From Corynebacterium sp. 13CS0277 (GTDB lineage: Bacteria > Actinomycetota > Actinomycetes > Mycobacteriales > Mycobacteriaceae): a DNA stretch of 64,000 bases. A program made the translations under genes and the position numbers. Positions within the stretch are counted from its first letter, which is position 1. Each line of letters begins with the position of its first letter. Below the pieces are notes generated by a model, which worked only from the letters and a program-made list of their open reading frames with translations, was not told where the DNA came from and searched no databases. The stretch is from positions 1 to 64,000 of the forward strand of contig NZ_PPDL01000015.1 in assembly GCF_002994655.1 (NCBI RefSeq), read 5' to 3'. Shown piece by piece: positions 44,829-54,242 of this stretch.

Positions 44829-45304
44829 GCGTCTATCGTGTCATCCCCGCGCCCCAGCGCAAGTGCTCCGGGGGAGGGGAGAGTAGGGGTCCGGGTGTCC
44901 GTGCCGTGCTCGCAGCACTGGTGCCGCGCGGCGCGCACACGCGAGGTGCCGCGGGAATGCCTCGGGCGAAAAGTGCTCGCTAGCTGCGGTGATGTGGGGT
45001 GCTGCCCGGCGTGTCTCAGGGGTGGGAATCTGCGGGTGGGTGACGCTGTTGCACTCGACACAGAGTCGCCGCACATTCCAGGGCAGAGGTGTTCGAAGAA
45101 AAATCTTGGCCCAACCCCTAGCGAACTGGCGCGTGTGGTGCTACAAAGGAAGTAGAGATAGAAAGTCCGTTCGAGATTTTTTCTTCCCGGTTCCCGGGGT
45201 GCTGCCTACAGTGAGCATCACCGCGCCCGCCGGGGAGTCGCATCGATACTCACCGCAAGAGGCGTCCACCGCCACCGAAGACCCCACGTAAGGAGGAGAT
45301 GACC
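44829..45304. other. 476-bp divergent spacer before the HEPN gene
   Basis: No gene found. The part near 45100-45215 is A+T-richer and holds two -10-like hexamers (TACAAA at 45142-45147 and TACAGT at 45207-45212), the latter giving a leader of about 90 nt that ends in an excellent ribosome-binding site. Confidence 0.6.
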
Positions 45305-45808
45305 ATGACCACCTCGACCCTGCACCCCACGCCCGTCCCGTCGCAGCCTGCCGCCCAGGCAGGGGAGGGGGCCATTCACTCCGCCACCCTCACCCGCCTG
45401 CACCCCCGCACCGGTGGCAGCACCCGCTTCCGCAACTGGGACTCCTTCATCTCCAGCGCCCAGGTGCTGCTCGGTCAGGCGGAAGACGCCCTCGCCGCGG
45501 GCGACCTGGTCTTCGCGCTCGAGTACGCCTACCAGGCGGGCCTGCGCACCGCAGGTGCGCGCACCGCGACCTCCCCGGTCATCGCGCGCCGTAAGCGGCT
45601 GCCCTCCGGGGCCTGGGAACAGCTCGCGCTCGTCGGGCAGGACTCCGCCGAGTGGGCCCGCCGCCTCGGCGCCTACTCCCGTACCCGCTCCCGGGTGAAC
45701 TCCGGCATCGAGCGCGACGTCGATCCCGCCGTCGTCGAAGAACTTCTCGCCGCCGTGCGCGAGTTCTTCGAGGCGACCGTCGTCGGCGAAGGTGCCGCCG
45801 CAGCCTGA
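45305..45808 (+). CDS. SAV_6107-type HEPN domain protein
   Basis: 167 residues, all helical by composition, resembling the actinobacterial SAV_6107 HEPN family. Visible elements: SAQVLLGQAEDALAAGDLVFALEYAYQAGLRTAG (the helical pair typical of HEPN) and WARRLGAYSRTRSRVNSG. The R-x4-6-H toxin motif of HEPN ribonucleases is not evident, so it may be a non-catalytic nucleotide- or protein-binding member. No MNT nucleotidyltransferase partner lies next to it. ATG 45305 is preferred over 45299 because AGGAGG is 8 nt upstream of it. Function unknown. Confidence 0.8.
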   Translation: MTTSTLHPTPVPSQPAAQAGEGAIHSATLTRLHPRTGGSTRFRNWDSFISSAQVLLGQAEDALAAGDLVFALEYAYQAGLRTAGARTATSPVIARRKRLPSGAWEQLALVGQDSAEWARRLGAYSRTRSRVNSGIERDVDPAVVEELLAAVREFFEATVVGEGAAAA

Positions 45809-45830
45809 GCCGTACAGGTGTGGGCGCGTC

Positions 45831-45857
45831 CTGCTCCCGGGTGACTGCCGGGAGCAG
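45831..45857 (+). terminator. Hairpin after HEPN gene
   Basis: CTGCTCCCGG (45831-45840) pairs perfectly with CCGGGAGCAG (45848-45857), 7-nt loop, 22 nt past the stop. No T-run. Confidence 0.6.
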
Positions 45858-46029
45858 GGCCCGTGACTCTGCGGCCGTGAGCGCCGGTGCAGGGTTGGCG
45901 TCGGAGGGCCTGTCGCCTGGGGTTCCTCTCCGCAGGTGTGGGCGGGCACTGTCGAGGCCGGTGGAAGCGCCGGAACGGGCATCGGCGGTGGGGTGAAGGG
46001 CCGTTGATCCTGGCGACGGCCCATGAGGG

Positions 46030-46059
46030 GAACTTTCGCGGTAGGGTTGGCGTTATATT
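46030..46059 (+). promoter_or_regulatory. Promoter of DUF3040 gene
   Basis: GAACTT (46030-46035), 18-nt spacer, TATATT (46054-46059). Leader about 105 nt, ending in AGGAGGAA before the GTG. Confidence 0.5.
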
Positions 46060-46172
46060 GACTGACCGCCCGCCACCGCTGCGGGCCCAGCAGCTGCCGC
46101 CCGCCCACGTCATGTGCGGGCCGTTGCTTGTCGTCATCCGACTCACTCCGCACCACCCCACCAGGAGGAACA

Positions 46173-46571
46173 GTGGCACTCTCTGAGCAGGAGCAGAAGG
46201 TTCTCCGCGAGATTGAAGCTCAGCTCTACGCCGATGATCCGGTGTTTGCTGGCACCATTCGACGCCCTGCGGGCGTCGGCGCCAAGGTCGTTGCCCTGGT
46301 GCTTCTCGGCCTGGTGTTCCTCATCGGCGGCATGGCCCTGCTGCCGACCTCGAAGTACTTCATGCTGCTGTCCGTCCTCGGCTTCATCGTCATGTTCGGC
46401 ACTGGCATTTGGGCGCTGCGTGGGACGGCCAAGGAGGCTCCCGCCCAGTCGCTCAGTGCGATGGCTGGCCGTCCGGCCGCCAACCCGGCACCGCGACCGG
46501 GGCGTGGTCGCGCGAATGGTGGACTGGGTCGTCGCATGGAAGACAACTTCCGCAAGCGCTTCGATAACTAA
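46173..46571 (+). CDS. DUF3040 domain membrane protein
   Basis: 132 residues. The N-terminal VALSEQEQKVLREIEAQLYADDPVFA is the conserved cytoplasmic helix of DUF3040, followed by two transmembrane segments (GAKVVALVLLGLVFLIGGMALL and YFMLLSVLGFIVMFGTGIWAL) and a basic, Gly/Arg-rich tail ending RMEDNFRKRFDN. Orthologous by position to Rv2169c, just before the mraZ/dcw cluster in mycobacteria too, though its role is unknown. GTG 46173 is fixed by AGGAGGAA 5 nt upstream. Two tandem terminators follow. Confidence 0.88.
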   Translation: MALSEQEQKVLREIEAQLYADDPVFAGTIRRPAGVGAKVVALVLLGLVFLIGGMALLPTSKYFMLLSVLGFIVMFGTGIWALRGTAKEAPAQSLSAMAGRPAANPAPRPGRGRANGGLGRRMEDNFRKRFDN

Positions 46572-46585
46572 CTCCCTGTCACTGT

Positions 46586-46612
46586 GAGCCCGGGCGTGCA
46601 TCGCCCGGGCTC
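46586..46612 (+). terminator. Terminator 1 after DUF3040 gene
   Basis: Eleven-base-pair stem GAGCCCGGGCG/CGCCCGGGCTC with a 5-nt loop, 14 nt past the stop; weakly T-rich tail. Confidence 0.8.
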
Positions 46613-46652
46613 TGTGCGTTCTTCGCCTTCTCCTCTTGTCGAAGGAGGCGTC

Positions 46653-46698
46653 ACCTCCCCGTGGGATCCGATAGGTGGATCCGGCGGGGAGGTTTTTG
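46653..46698 (+). terminator. Terminator 2 after DUF3040 gene
   Basis: ACCTCCCCG (46653-46661) pairs with CGGGGAGGT (46684-46692); an inner GGATCC pair extends the stem; TTTTT follows. Backs up terminator 1 and insulates the dcw cluster. Confidence 0.85.
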
Positions 46699-47190
46699 TG
46701 TGATGCCCGCGCGGGGCGATGTTGCGGGTGAGTCTCTGTCGGGGCCGGTCGCCCCCGCGAGGGGGCTGTGGGGGTGTGCGTGGGTGAGATCTGTGGGGTC
46801 TCGGGGTGGCGGCCCCACTGGGCTGGGGTGAACGCCAGGTGGGGGAAGAAAAACTGGGCACAATCCCCCGATCCCCCACTTTCACCCACCCTGATCCACG
46901 CGGAGGCGTTCATTGCCTCCGGGAGTAGAGCTGGCGTGGCGTGTGGCCGTTGGCGTGTGTGCTGTATTTGCGCAGGTCTACTCGGGTGTGGGGCGTGGTG
47001 GGTTGTGGGGTGGGGGAGTGCGGGGGACTCTTCTTTCACCTTGTGTTGCAGCTGTGGCTCATGTGGCTATTGATGCTGGTGGGGTGATGGGTCTGTGCTG
47101 TGCCTGGGTGGCCGCCCCACAATTTTTCACGGCTGTGACCTGTGCGTTTTGCGTCCGGGTGGGGCGGAGTGGGCCTTTGCTCTTCCCTGG

Positions 47191-47220
47191 GTGGGGGAAA
47201 GTGGGGTATTGTGGGGCGTG
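47191..47220 (+). promoter_or_regulatory. MraZ operator: three GTGGGG repeats at 10-bp period
   Basis: GTGGGG begins at exactly 47191, 47201 and 47211. MraZ is known to bind tandem TGGGN repeats separated by 5 nt at its own promoter. TATTGT at 47207-47212, between repeats 2 and 3, is a candidate -10, so binding would block transcription initiation. Confidence 0.75.
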
Positions 47221-47399
47221 CAGAACCGGCATGGTGGTTCGCGGACCCCGCGACACACCACGCGAGAATTCCCCTTCACTGTTGTGACACCCTCCCTCCT
47301 TCCGGGGAGTGCGCCACCAACGAACCAAGGGGGCGCATCGCGCGAGCGGTTGATGCGGAGCACGCGAACAAGGCAAACACCAGGGAAGGGCGGTGTCGT

Positions 47400-47831
47400 A
47401 TGTTCCTCGGCACCTACACCCCGAAACTGGACGACAAAGGTCGACTGACCTTGCCCGCAAAGTTCCGCGACGAGCTCGCCGGTGGCTTGGCCATCGTCAA
47501 GGGGCAGGACCGTTCTTTGGCAGTGCACCCTCGAGAAGCTTTCGAGAAGCGCTTGCGCAAAGTGGCGGAGACCTCCCGCTCCAACCCGGAGGCACGTGCG
47601 TTTATCCGCACCTTGGCGGCGAGTGCCGACGAGCAGCGTCCCGACGGCAACGGCCGCATCAAGCTGTCTGCAGAGCACCGCAACTATGCGGGGCTGACAA
47701 AAGACTGTGTGGTCATTGGCTCCGTCGACTTCCTGGAAATCTGGGACGCCGAAGCCTGGGCCGCCTACCAGAAGGAGAACGAAGCCTCGTTCTCCGCGGG
47801 TCAGGAAGCGGTCTTCATGGACCTCATCTAG
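47400..47831 (+). CDS. mraZ: Transcriptional regulator MraZ
   Basis: First gene of the dcw cluster; ring-shaped AbrB/SpoVT-type DNA-binding protein that autoregulates the cluster. 143 residues with the two swapped-hairpin repeats: [26 protein letters not shown] and a second around [18 protein letters not shown]. The DKGR and NGRI motifs are the DNA-contacting signatures. ATG 47400 has AGGGAAGGG upstream. Mycobacterial MraZ (Rv2166c) also represses the cluster. A three-repeat operator lies 180-210 bp upstream. Confidence 0.96.
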   Translation: MFLGTYTPKLDDKGRLTLPAKFRDELAGGLAIVKGQDRSLAVHPREAFEKRLRKVAETSRSNPEARAFIRTLAASADEQRPDGNGRIKLSAEHRNYAGLTKDCVVIGSVDFLEIWDAEAWAAYQKENEASFSAGQEAVFMDLI

Positions 47832-48379
47832 AGGTTGTTTTCGCTGGGGCTCGCGTGGCCCCGCCAACGAACTGCATATCCACAACGGGTGAGCAGGGTG
47901 CATGCATGAACTCTGCTTGGTTGTTAAGCGTCCGCTCTCTGGTGCACTTCCCCAACATCAGAGGGACGCTACGTCCAAGCAGGGCTCTGTGGGCACCCTT
48001 TTGCCACATCTCCTCCAGGCGGCCGCGCCGTCAACGAAAAGGGCAGGGGGCGTGGCGTGGTGTTTTCACTGTCTTCCGCCCGCGGCGTCCGCTGTGCACA
48101 GTCGTCGACTCTTCCCGACGGCTGGTGGGTGTCGTGGTCGGCCTTTTTCTTCCTCCTCCCGCATCCATCCCACCATCCACGGGGTGCCTCGTCCCTGGTG
48201 GGCGTGCGGGTGTGTCCTTCGGCGAGATGACCCCCTTCGGTGGGGTGCTCGCACTGTTTTTCACCACCGGCGCGTGTGGGGTGTGTGCCCCTCGTCTCGC
48301 CTCTGGTGGTTCGCCCCGTGTGGGCGTTGTTCCCTTGGCAACGCAGACCCAAGACGAAAAGGGGGGTGCTTCCGGCGCG
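47832..48379. other. 548-bp spacer between mraZ and rsmH
   Basis: No credible gene; a plus-strand frame of 162 codons (47902-48390) overlaps rsmH and lacks support. Contains no clear terminator or promoter. It could be a long untranslated region or hold an uncharacterised RNA. Confidence 0.6.
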
Positions 48380-49498
48380 ATGGCTGTTGATCACGAGCAG
48401 GTGCAGGCCGATTTGGTGGCCAATCACGGGCATGTGCCGGTGATGCGGGATCGGGTGACGGATCTACTGGCCCCCGGGGTGGAGGCCCTGGGCCGCGACG
48501 CCGTCATCATCGACGGCACGCTGGGGGCGGGCGGCCACACCGAACACTTCCTCACCGTCTTCCCCGAAGCGTCCGTCATCGGGCTGGACCGCGACCCCTA
48601 CGCCCTGGCGCAGGCGCGTGAGCGTCTGGCGCGCTTCGGTGAGCGTTTCGTGGGCGTGCACACCCGCTTCGATGGGGTGGGCGAGGCCCTGGCCCGCGGC
48701 GAGGGGCCGGCCTTTGAGGCTGCCCGCGCGGGCGGCGTCGCCGGCGCCCTGTTCGACCTCGGCGTGTCCTCGATGCAGCTGGACCAGGAGGAGCGCGGTT
48801 TCGCCTACCGGGTGGATGCGCCGCTGGACATGCGCATGGACCCCACCCTGGAGACCACGGCCGCCGACATTCTCAACACCTACAGCCATGGTGATTTGGC
48901 GCGGGTGCTCAAGGACTACGGCGACGAGCGTTTCGCCGGCAAGATTGCCGCCGCCGTGCTCAAGGAACGACAAAAGGCCCCCTTTGAGACCTCCGCCCGC
49001 CTGGTGGAGTTGCTGTACGCCACCATCCCGGCGGCGACCCGCCGCACCGGCGGCCACCCCGCGAAACGGACCTTCCAGGCGCTGCGCGTGGAGGTCAACA
49101 GCGAACTGGATTCGCTCACCCAGCTCATCCCCACGATGGCGCAGATCCTGGCCGTCGGCGGCCGGATGGTGTTCATGAGCTACCAGTCGCTGGAGGACAC
49201 CATCGTGAAGAAGGCCTTCAAGCAGTTGGTGACGTCGACGACGCCCCCGGGGCTGCCGATGGACCTGCCGGGCACCGCCCCGGACTACCGGCTGGTGACC
49301 CGCGGCGCGGAGAAAGCCACCCCGGCCGAGCAGGAGCAGAATCCCCGCTCCGCGCCGGTGCGGGTGCGCGCCGCCGAACGCATCGCCACCGACCAGGCCC
49401 CGCCCGCGGCGGACACGCTGGCCGCCTGGCGCGCGGAGCTCGACCCCACCACACCCCCCACGACCGACCACGACGACGCGAAGGACGCGAACCGATGA
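48380..49498 (+). CDS. rsmH: 16S rRNA (cytosine(1402)-N4)-methyltransferase
   Basis: Methylates N4 of C1402 in 16S rRNA; formerly mraW. 372 residues. The N-terminal [13 protein letters not shown] and the SAM-binding motif [16 protein letters not shown] are characteristic, as are [30 protein letters not shown] and the substrate-region [14 protein letters not shown]. The C-terminal 60 residues are a variable, Pro/Ala-rich tail. ATG 48380 has an AAGGGGGG element 13 nt upstream, a rather long spacing. Its stop overlaps ftsL (ATGA). Confidence 0.94.
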   Translation: MAVDHEQVQADLVANHGHVPVMRDRVTDLLAPGVEALGRDAVIIDGTLGAGGHTEHFLTVFPEASVIGLDRDPYALAQARERLARFGERFVGVHTRFDGVGEALARGEGPAFEAARAGGVAGALFDLGVSSMQLDQEERGFAYRVDAPLDMRMDPTLETTAADILNTYSHGDLARVLKDYGDERFAGKIAAAVLKERQKAPFETSARLVELLYATIPAATRRTGGHPAKRTFQALRVEVNSELDSLTQLIPTMAQILAVGGRMVFMSYQSLEDTIVKKAFKQLVTSTTPPGLPMDLPGTAPDYRLVTRGAEKATPAEQEQNPRSAPVRVRAAERIATDQAPPAADTLAAWRAELDPTTPPTTDHDDAKDANR

Positions 49499-50307
49499 CC
49501 ATGGCTCTGCAGTTCCCCGAGGACAACCCCGGCGGGCGTGTGCGCCGCGTCCACATGGGCAGTGACGCCGGCAGCCGCACCACCGGCCGCAGTCAGGCGG
49601 AGCGCCTGGCGAATCTCGGGCTCACCGTGCCCGCCGGTGGTGGGAGCGTGCGCACCCTCCCGCGCCCCCAGCGTGGCGACGCCCTCGACGTGGTGGCCGC
49701 ACCGCCGCAGCGCCGCAGCACGCCGACCATCCCGGTGCGCCCCCGCCCGGAGGCAGCCCCCCGGGGCCCTGTGGTGCAGCCGCAGCGGCGTGGCCGCCGG
49801 GTGCCGATGCCGAAGTCCGATCCGGCGTTCATCCGCTTCACCCTGCTCATCTCCCTGCTGCTGGTCGGCGGGGTGGCGGTGACGATGCTGTTCTCCGGGG
49901 AAGCTACCCGCCAGTCCTTCGAGCTGGCGCAGCTCAAAGCCAACGAGGAACTGCTCGACAATCAGATTGACACCCTCAACCGCAACGTCCGCAACGCGGA
50001 CTCGGCGGCGGAGATCGCGCGCCGCGCGATGGAGATGGGCATGGTCGTGCCGGACCAGCCGGGTGTGTTGGCCGTCCAGCCGGACGGCACTGTCGCCCAG
50101 CTGCGAGAGGCCGACCCGTCGAAGACCCGCCCGCTGGTCGACGTCAACGGCGAACAGATTCGCCCCCTGCAGCCCACCACCAATCCGGCGGACGTCGCGG
50201 CTGTGGCCGGCCAGGTCGTCCAGGCCCCGCAGGCCGTGCCGGGCGTGGCGGCCAACCTGGCGCCGCTGCCCGCGGCCGCACCCTACGAGGCGACGCGAAG
50301 GGACTAG
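49495..50307 (+). CDS. ftsL: FtsL-like division protein
   Basis: Small bitopic protein thought to bridge the FtsQ/FtsB complex and FtsWI; in actinobacteria sequence conservation is low. 270 residues, longer than classical FtsL. Cytoplasmic N-terminus of about 110 residues, rich in Arg/Pro/Gln; one transmembrane helix at about 112-133 ([22 protein letters not shown]); then a leucine/glutamine coiled coil (about 140-180, [20 protein letters not shown]); and a low-complexity Ala/Pro/Gln tail. Matches Rv2164c by position. ATG overlaps the rsmH stop and the gene ends 6 nt before ftsI. Confidence 0.82.
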   Translation: MTMALQFPEDNPGGRVRRVHMGSDAGSRTTGRSQAERLANLGLTVPAGGGSVRTLPRPQRGDALDVVAAPPQRRSTPTIPVRPRPEAAPRGPVVQPQRRGRRVPMPKSDPAFIRFTLLISLLLVGGVAVTMLFSGEATRQSFELAQLKANEELLDNQIDTLNRNVRNADSAAEIARRAMEMGMVVPDQPGVLAVQPDGTVAQLREADPSKTRPLVDVNGEQIRPLQPTTNPADVAAVAGQVVQAPQAVPGVAANLAPLPAAAPYEATRRD

Positions 50308-50313
50308 ACGACG

Positions 50314-52371
50314 GTGAGCACTCGCACGCCACGCGACGACGCACACAACAGGGGCCGTTCCGGTGACACCCACCGGAGCGGCTTCCGCCGTGCCCAGGAC
50401 CGAACGACCAGCGCGTCTACGCACACCGACCGGTCTGGCAGGCCGCGCCCCGCCGGGCGCAGCACTCCTGCGGGCGGCGGCCTGGGGGAGATGTTCCGCA
50501 ACACCCTCCGCCGGGATCCCGCGCTGGAAGCGCACCGCACGGATACGGCGATGTTTTCCTCCCGTTCGCGGGTGCTGCAGCTTGTCGTCATGCTGCTGCT
50601 CGTCGGCATTGTGCTGCGGCTGAGCTGGCTGCAGGTCGCCCGGGGTGCGGAACTCTCCGAGAAAGCCGAGGTGCAGCGCACCCGCATCTACGTCGACCCG
50701 CCGCGCCGCGGCTCCATCCTCGACCGCAACGGCGCGAACCTTGCGTTCACGCTGCCGGCGAAATCGTTGACGATTAGCCCCAACCGGGTGCGTCTCGACG
50801 CGGAAGAGCCGGCCCGGTGGAACCCGAAGAACACTGTGGACAAGCAGCTCGCTGCCCTCGCGCAGGACATCCACGACGCGGTCGCCACCTACGGTGGGGC
50901 GGAGATGGCGGAAAAGGTCAAGACTGAGGACATTATTCGCACCCTCAACGAGGACAGCGACTACGAGGTCCTTATTCGCAACGTCGACCCCGATATCGCG
51001 ACCCTGGTGGCCCGCGACGTGCCCGAGGTGGCCGCCGACCGCCAGGACATTCGCCAGTACCCCAACGGCGCGATCGGTGAGAACATCATCGGCCGCACCG
51101 AGATGAGCGGCGCCGGCCAGTTCGGCCTCGAGGCCTCCGCCGACGCCAAGCTCGCCGGCAACGCCGGCAAACGCAAGCAGGAAGTCTCCGTCCGCGGCCA
51201 GGTCATTCCCGGCTCCCTGGAGGAAATCCTGCCGGTGACCAACGGCTCCTCCCTCGAGCTGACCATCGACATTGACCTGCAGACCTACGTGCAGCAGCAA
51301 TTGGAGCAGGCCACCGCGAACTCCGGTGCGAAGTCGGCGTCCGCTGTCGTCCTTGACGCCCGCGACGGCACGGTGCTGGCGATGGCGAACTCCGGCACGG
51401 TCAACCCCAACGGGGATGTGGCCAAGCAGCTGGAGGAGGGCAAGTCCTTCACCAACGAGTCCCTCTACGCCGCTTTCGAACCGGGATCGGTGGCGAAGAT
51501 CGTCACCGCCGCCGCCGCAATTGAGGACAAGCTCACCACCCCGGATGAGGTGCTGCAGGTGCCGGGCCAGATCACCCTAGGGTCGGCGACGGTGAGCGAC
51601 GCCTGGGAACACGGGGTGGTGCCGTACACCACCACCGGCGTGTTCGGGAAGTCCTCCAACGTCGGCACCCTCATGCTGGCGCAGCGCGTCGGCGAGGACC
51701 GATTCGCGGACATCCTGCGCGACTTCGGCGTTGGCCAGCCCACCGGGCTGGAATTGCCCGGCGAGAACTCCGGCTTCCTGCCGCCCCGCGACCAGTGGTC
51801 CGGCGGCACCTTCGCCAACCTGCCCATCGGCCAGGGTTTCTCCCTCAACCTCGTGCAGATGGCCTCGATGTACCAGACTGTCGCCAACGATGGCGTGCGC
51901 GTGGAGCCCCGCATCATTAAGAAGGTGATCTCCCCGGATGGGACGGAAACCATCCCGGAGCCGGCCCCGAAGCACAAGGTGATTTCCCCGGAGACGGCGT
52001 CCACCCTGCGGAGCATGTTCCAGGCCGTGACCCAAAAGGACCCCACCGGTGTGCAGCAGGGCACCGGCCCCGGTGCCGCCGTGGAGGGCTACCAGATCGC
52101 CGGGAAGACGGGCACCGCCCAGCAGATCGACCCGAACTGTAAGTGCTATTCGAACTCGGACTACTGGATCACCTTCGCCGGGATCGCACCCGCGGACGAT
52201 CCCCGCTACGTCATCGCGCTCATGCTCGACGACCCGGAGCGCGGCGTCCACGGCGAGGGCGGCCAGACGGCGGCCCCACTGTTCCACGACATTGCCTCCT
52301 GGCTGCTCGATCGCGACAATGTGCCGCTGTCGCCGCCGCCGAGCGGCAAGCTCATCCTGCAGGCACAGTAG
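50314..52371 (+). CDS. ftsI: Penicillin-binding protein FtsI (PBP3-type transpeptidase)
   Basis: Septal class B PBP that crosslinks peptidoglycan with FtsW. 685 residues: a basic cytoplasmic N-terminus of about 85 residues, transmembrane helix (about 87-108), dimerisation/pedestal domain (to about 310) and transpeptidase domain with S392-x-x-K395 (GSVAK), S447-S-N449 and K598-T-G600 (GKTGTAQ). No PASTA domain. GTG start 6 nt after the ftsL stop. A strong hairpin follows, so murE may need its own promoter. Matches Rv2163c (pbpB). Confidence 0.95.
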   Translation: MSTRTPRDDAHNRGRSGDTHRSGFRRAQDRTTSASTHTDRSGRPRPAGRSTPAGGGLGEMFRNTLRRDPALEAHRTDTAMFSSRSRVLQLVVMLLLVGIVLRLSWLQVARGAELSEKAEVQRTRIYVDPPRRGSILDRNGANLAFTLPAKSLTISPNRVRLDAEEPARWNPKNTVDKQLAALAQDIHDAVATYGGAEMAEKVKTEDIIRTLNEDSDYEVLIRNVDPDIATLVARDVPEVAADRQDIRQYPNGAIGENIIGRTEMSGAGQFGLEASADAKLAGNAGKRKQEVSVRGQVIPGSLEEILPVTNGSSLELTIDIDLQTYVQQQLEQATANSGAKSASAVVLDARDGTVLAMANSGTVNPNGDVAKQLEEGKSFTNESLYAAFEPGSVAKIVTAAAAIEDKLTTPDEVLQVPGQITLGSATVSDAWEHGVVPYTTTGVFGKSSNVGTLMLAQRVGEDRFADILRDFGVGQPTGLELPGENSGFLPPRDQWSGGTFANLPIGQGFSLNLVQMASMYQTVANDGVRVEPRIIKKVISPDGTETIPEPAPKHKVISPETASTLRSMFQAVTQKDPTGVQQGTGPGAAVEGYQIAGKTGTAQQIDPNCKCYSNSDYWITFAGIAPADDPRYVIALMLDDPERGVHGEGGQTAAPLFHDIASWLLDRDNVPLSPPPSGKLILQAQ

Positions 52372-52396
52372 CCACAGCCCCTCGCGTCACGCATCC

Positions 52397-52450
52397 CAGG
52401 CCCCGTGTCACCCCACCCGTCGTTTGCTGCGGGGGGTGACCCGGGGCCTG
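52397..52450 (+). terminator. Hairpin between ftsI and murE
   Basis: Eighteen-nt arms (52397-52414 and 52433-52450) pair with one mismatch around an 18-nt loop. No T-run. Likely partial terminator or attenuator inside the dcw cluster. Confidence 0.55.
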
Positions 52451-52516
52451 CGGCGTGCCTGGGGGAGGGGTGCGGTCGGGGCAGGTGGGTGGAGGGACAC
52501 GCGTACGGCTGCGCAC

Positions 52517-52546
52517 TTCGCCGGTGCTGGCCCCGGCGGGTAGCCT
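52517..52546 (+). promoter_or_regulatory. Candidate promoter of murE
   Basis: TTCGCC (52517-52522), 18-nt spacer, TAGCCT (52541-52546), downstream of the ftsI hairpin; leader about 85 nt. Confidence 0.35.
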
Positions 52547-52635
52547 TAAGTACCACGACAACGCCTCCGCGCAGACCCCTGCAGCGCAGGCGAGAAACCA
52601 ACCCCCACATGTGATCAAGGAGTGGCTACCACACC

Positions 52636-54195
52636 GTGTCGACCGCGAAGAAGTCCGTGGCCCAACTCGCCGACCTCGCCGGAGGAACCCTCCTCGGCGC
52701 CGGGGCCGGTGAGCAACCTGTCAGCGGCATCAGTATCAATGCCCAGGCGTGTGGGCCGGGCGACATGTTCGCCGCCGTGCCCGGCACCCGGGCCCACGGG
52801 GCGTCGTTCGCTGTCGACAGTGCCGCCGGCGCGGTGCTCACCGACGCCGCTGGTGCGGAGATCCTGAGCAACGCGGGCTTCGACCGGCCGGTCGTGGTGG
52901 TCGCTGACGTGCGCGCGGTCTTAGGCGCGGTCGCCTCCGCGATCTATGGGCACCCGAGTGACAAGCTCACCATCATCGGCATGACGGGTACCTCCGGTAA
53001 AACGACGACCTCTTACCTCGTGGAGGCGGCACTGTTGGCTGTCGGCCGTTCCGTCGGCCTTATTGGCACGACTGGCACCCGCATCAATGGGGAACCGATT
53101 CCGACGCAGCTGACCACCCCTGAGGCGCCCACCCTGCAGCAGCTGTTCGCCACCATGGTGGACAAGGGCGTCACCCACGTCGTCATGGAAGTCTCCTCCC
53201 ACGCGATCAGCCTCGGGCGGGTCGCCGGCACCCGTTTCGCGGTGCAGGGCTTTGCGAACTTGAGCCAGGACCACCTCGATTTCCACCACTCCATGGAGGA
53301 GTACTTCGAGGCCAAGGCCCAGTGGTTCACCCCGCTCGTCGACGGCGACCCGGCAGTGGCCGACACGAAGGCTGTGGTGGTCCTCGCCGACGAGTGGGCA
53401 GGCCGTCTTGCTGAGCGTCTCGGCGAGCGCGCGGACACCGTGGCCCTGGGCGACGCTGCGGCTGACGTCGCCCCCGGTGAGGCTGCGGGACCGCGCTTCG
53501 CGGTCGGCGCGGTGACTTCTCGCCCCGGCGGCGGCCATGGTTTTTCCTTCATCGACCACGCCACCGGCGCTGCGGCCGAGGTGGAGCTGCCCCTGCCGGG
53601 CCGTTTCAACGTCGCCAACGCGGCGCTGGCACTGGCCTGCCTCGTCGAGGTCGGCGAGGACCTGGAGCAGTCCGCCCACGCCCTGTCGCGGGTGGCTGTT
53701 CCCGGCCGCATGGAGCGCGTCGACGTCGGCCAGCCCTTCCTCGCCGTCGTCGACTACGCCCACAAGCCGGCCGCCGTCGCCGCCATCCTGCGCACCCTTT
53801 CTGAGCAGGTCACCGGCCGCGTCGGCATCGTCATTGGTGCGGGCGGCAACCGCGACACTGCCAAACGCCCGCTCATGGGTGCCGAAGCCGCCCGGGGCGC
53901 CGACCTGGTCGTCGTCACCGATGACAACCCCCGCGATGAGGACCCGGCCGCCATCCGCGCCGCCGTCCTCGAGGGCGCCCGCGCCGCCGGTGGGCGCGCC
54001 GTTGAGATCCGCGAGGAGCCCAACCGCTCCCGGGCGATTGATGCGCTCGTGCAGTGGGCCCAGCCCGGCGACGCCATCGTCGTCGCCGGCAAGGGGCACG
54101 AGACCGGCCAACTCGTCGCCGGCGTCACCCACCCCTTCGACGATCGGGAAGAACTACGCCGGGCACTCCACGCCCACGCGGCCGACACCCGCTAG
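52636..54195 (+). CDS. murE: UDP-N-acetylmuramoyl-tripeptide synthetase (meso-DAP-adding)
   Basis: Adds meso-diaminopimelate to UDP-MurNAc-Ala-Glu. 519 residues, three domains: UDP-binding, central ATPase with GMTGTSGKTTTSYL (about residue 116) and C-terminal ligase domain. The DNPR motif (TDDNPRDEDP, about residue 430) is diagnostic for DAP rather than lysine specificity, as expected for Corynebacteriales. GTG start with AAGGAG 13 nt upstream. Preceded by a candidate promoter. The following 220-bp spacer separates it from murF. Matches Rv2158c. Confidence 0.95.
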   Translation: MSTAKKSVAQLADLAGGTLLGAGAGEQPVSGISINAQACGPGDMFAAVPGTRAHGASFAVDSAAGAVLTDAAGAEILSNAGFDRPVVVVADVRAVLGAVASAIYGHPSDKLTIIGMTGTSGKTTTSYLVEAALLAVGRSVGLIGTTGTRINGEPIPTQLTTPEAPTLQQLFATMVDKGVTHVVMEVSSHAISLGRVAGTRFAVQGFANLSQDHLDFHHSMEEYFEAKAQWFTPLVDGDPAVADTKAVVVLADEWAGRLAERLGERADTVALGDAAADVAPGEAAGPRFAVGAVTSRPGGGHGFSFIDHATGAAAEVELPLPGRFNVANAALALACLVEVGEDLEQSAHALSRVAVPGRMERVDVGQPFLAVVDYAHKPAAVAAILRTLSEQVTGRVGIVIGAGGNRDTAKRPLMGAEAARGADLVVVTDDNPRDEDPAAIRAAVLEGARAAGGRAVEIREEPNRSRAIDALVQWAQPGDAIVVAGKGHETGQLVAGVTHPFDDREELRRALHAHAADTR

Positions 54196-54205
54196 CGGGA
54201 GCGCG

Positions 54206-54242
54206 CACCCGGGGGCACCCCGGTGAAGCACCGAGGTGCTTC
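54206..54242 (+). terminator. Two tandem hairpins between murE and murF
   Basis: CACCCGGGG/CCCCGGTG (54206-54224) followed at once by GAAGCACC-GA-GGTGCTTC (54225-54242). No T-run follows; could be mRNA-processing structures. Confidence 0.45.

Larger units (their letters stand above)
45809..46172. other. 364-bp spacer before the DUF3040 gene
   Basis: Contains the HEPN-gene hairpin (45831-45857) and the DUF3040 promoter (46030-46059). Nothing else recognisable. Confidence 0.7.
46572..47399. other. 828-bp spacer upstream of mraZ
   Basis: Holds two terminators, an imperfect GTGGGGG...CCCCCAC inverted repeat (46839-46879), the MraZ operator (47191-47220) and a leader of about 180 nt. The region 46900-47180 has no gene; its frames lack ribosome-binding sites. 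Confidence 0.7.

Noticed and set aside
47902..48390. 162-codon plus-strand frame between mraZ and rsmH
   Set aside because: No ribosome-binding site, atypical composition, and it overlaps the rsmH start.
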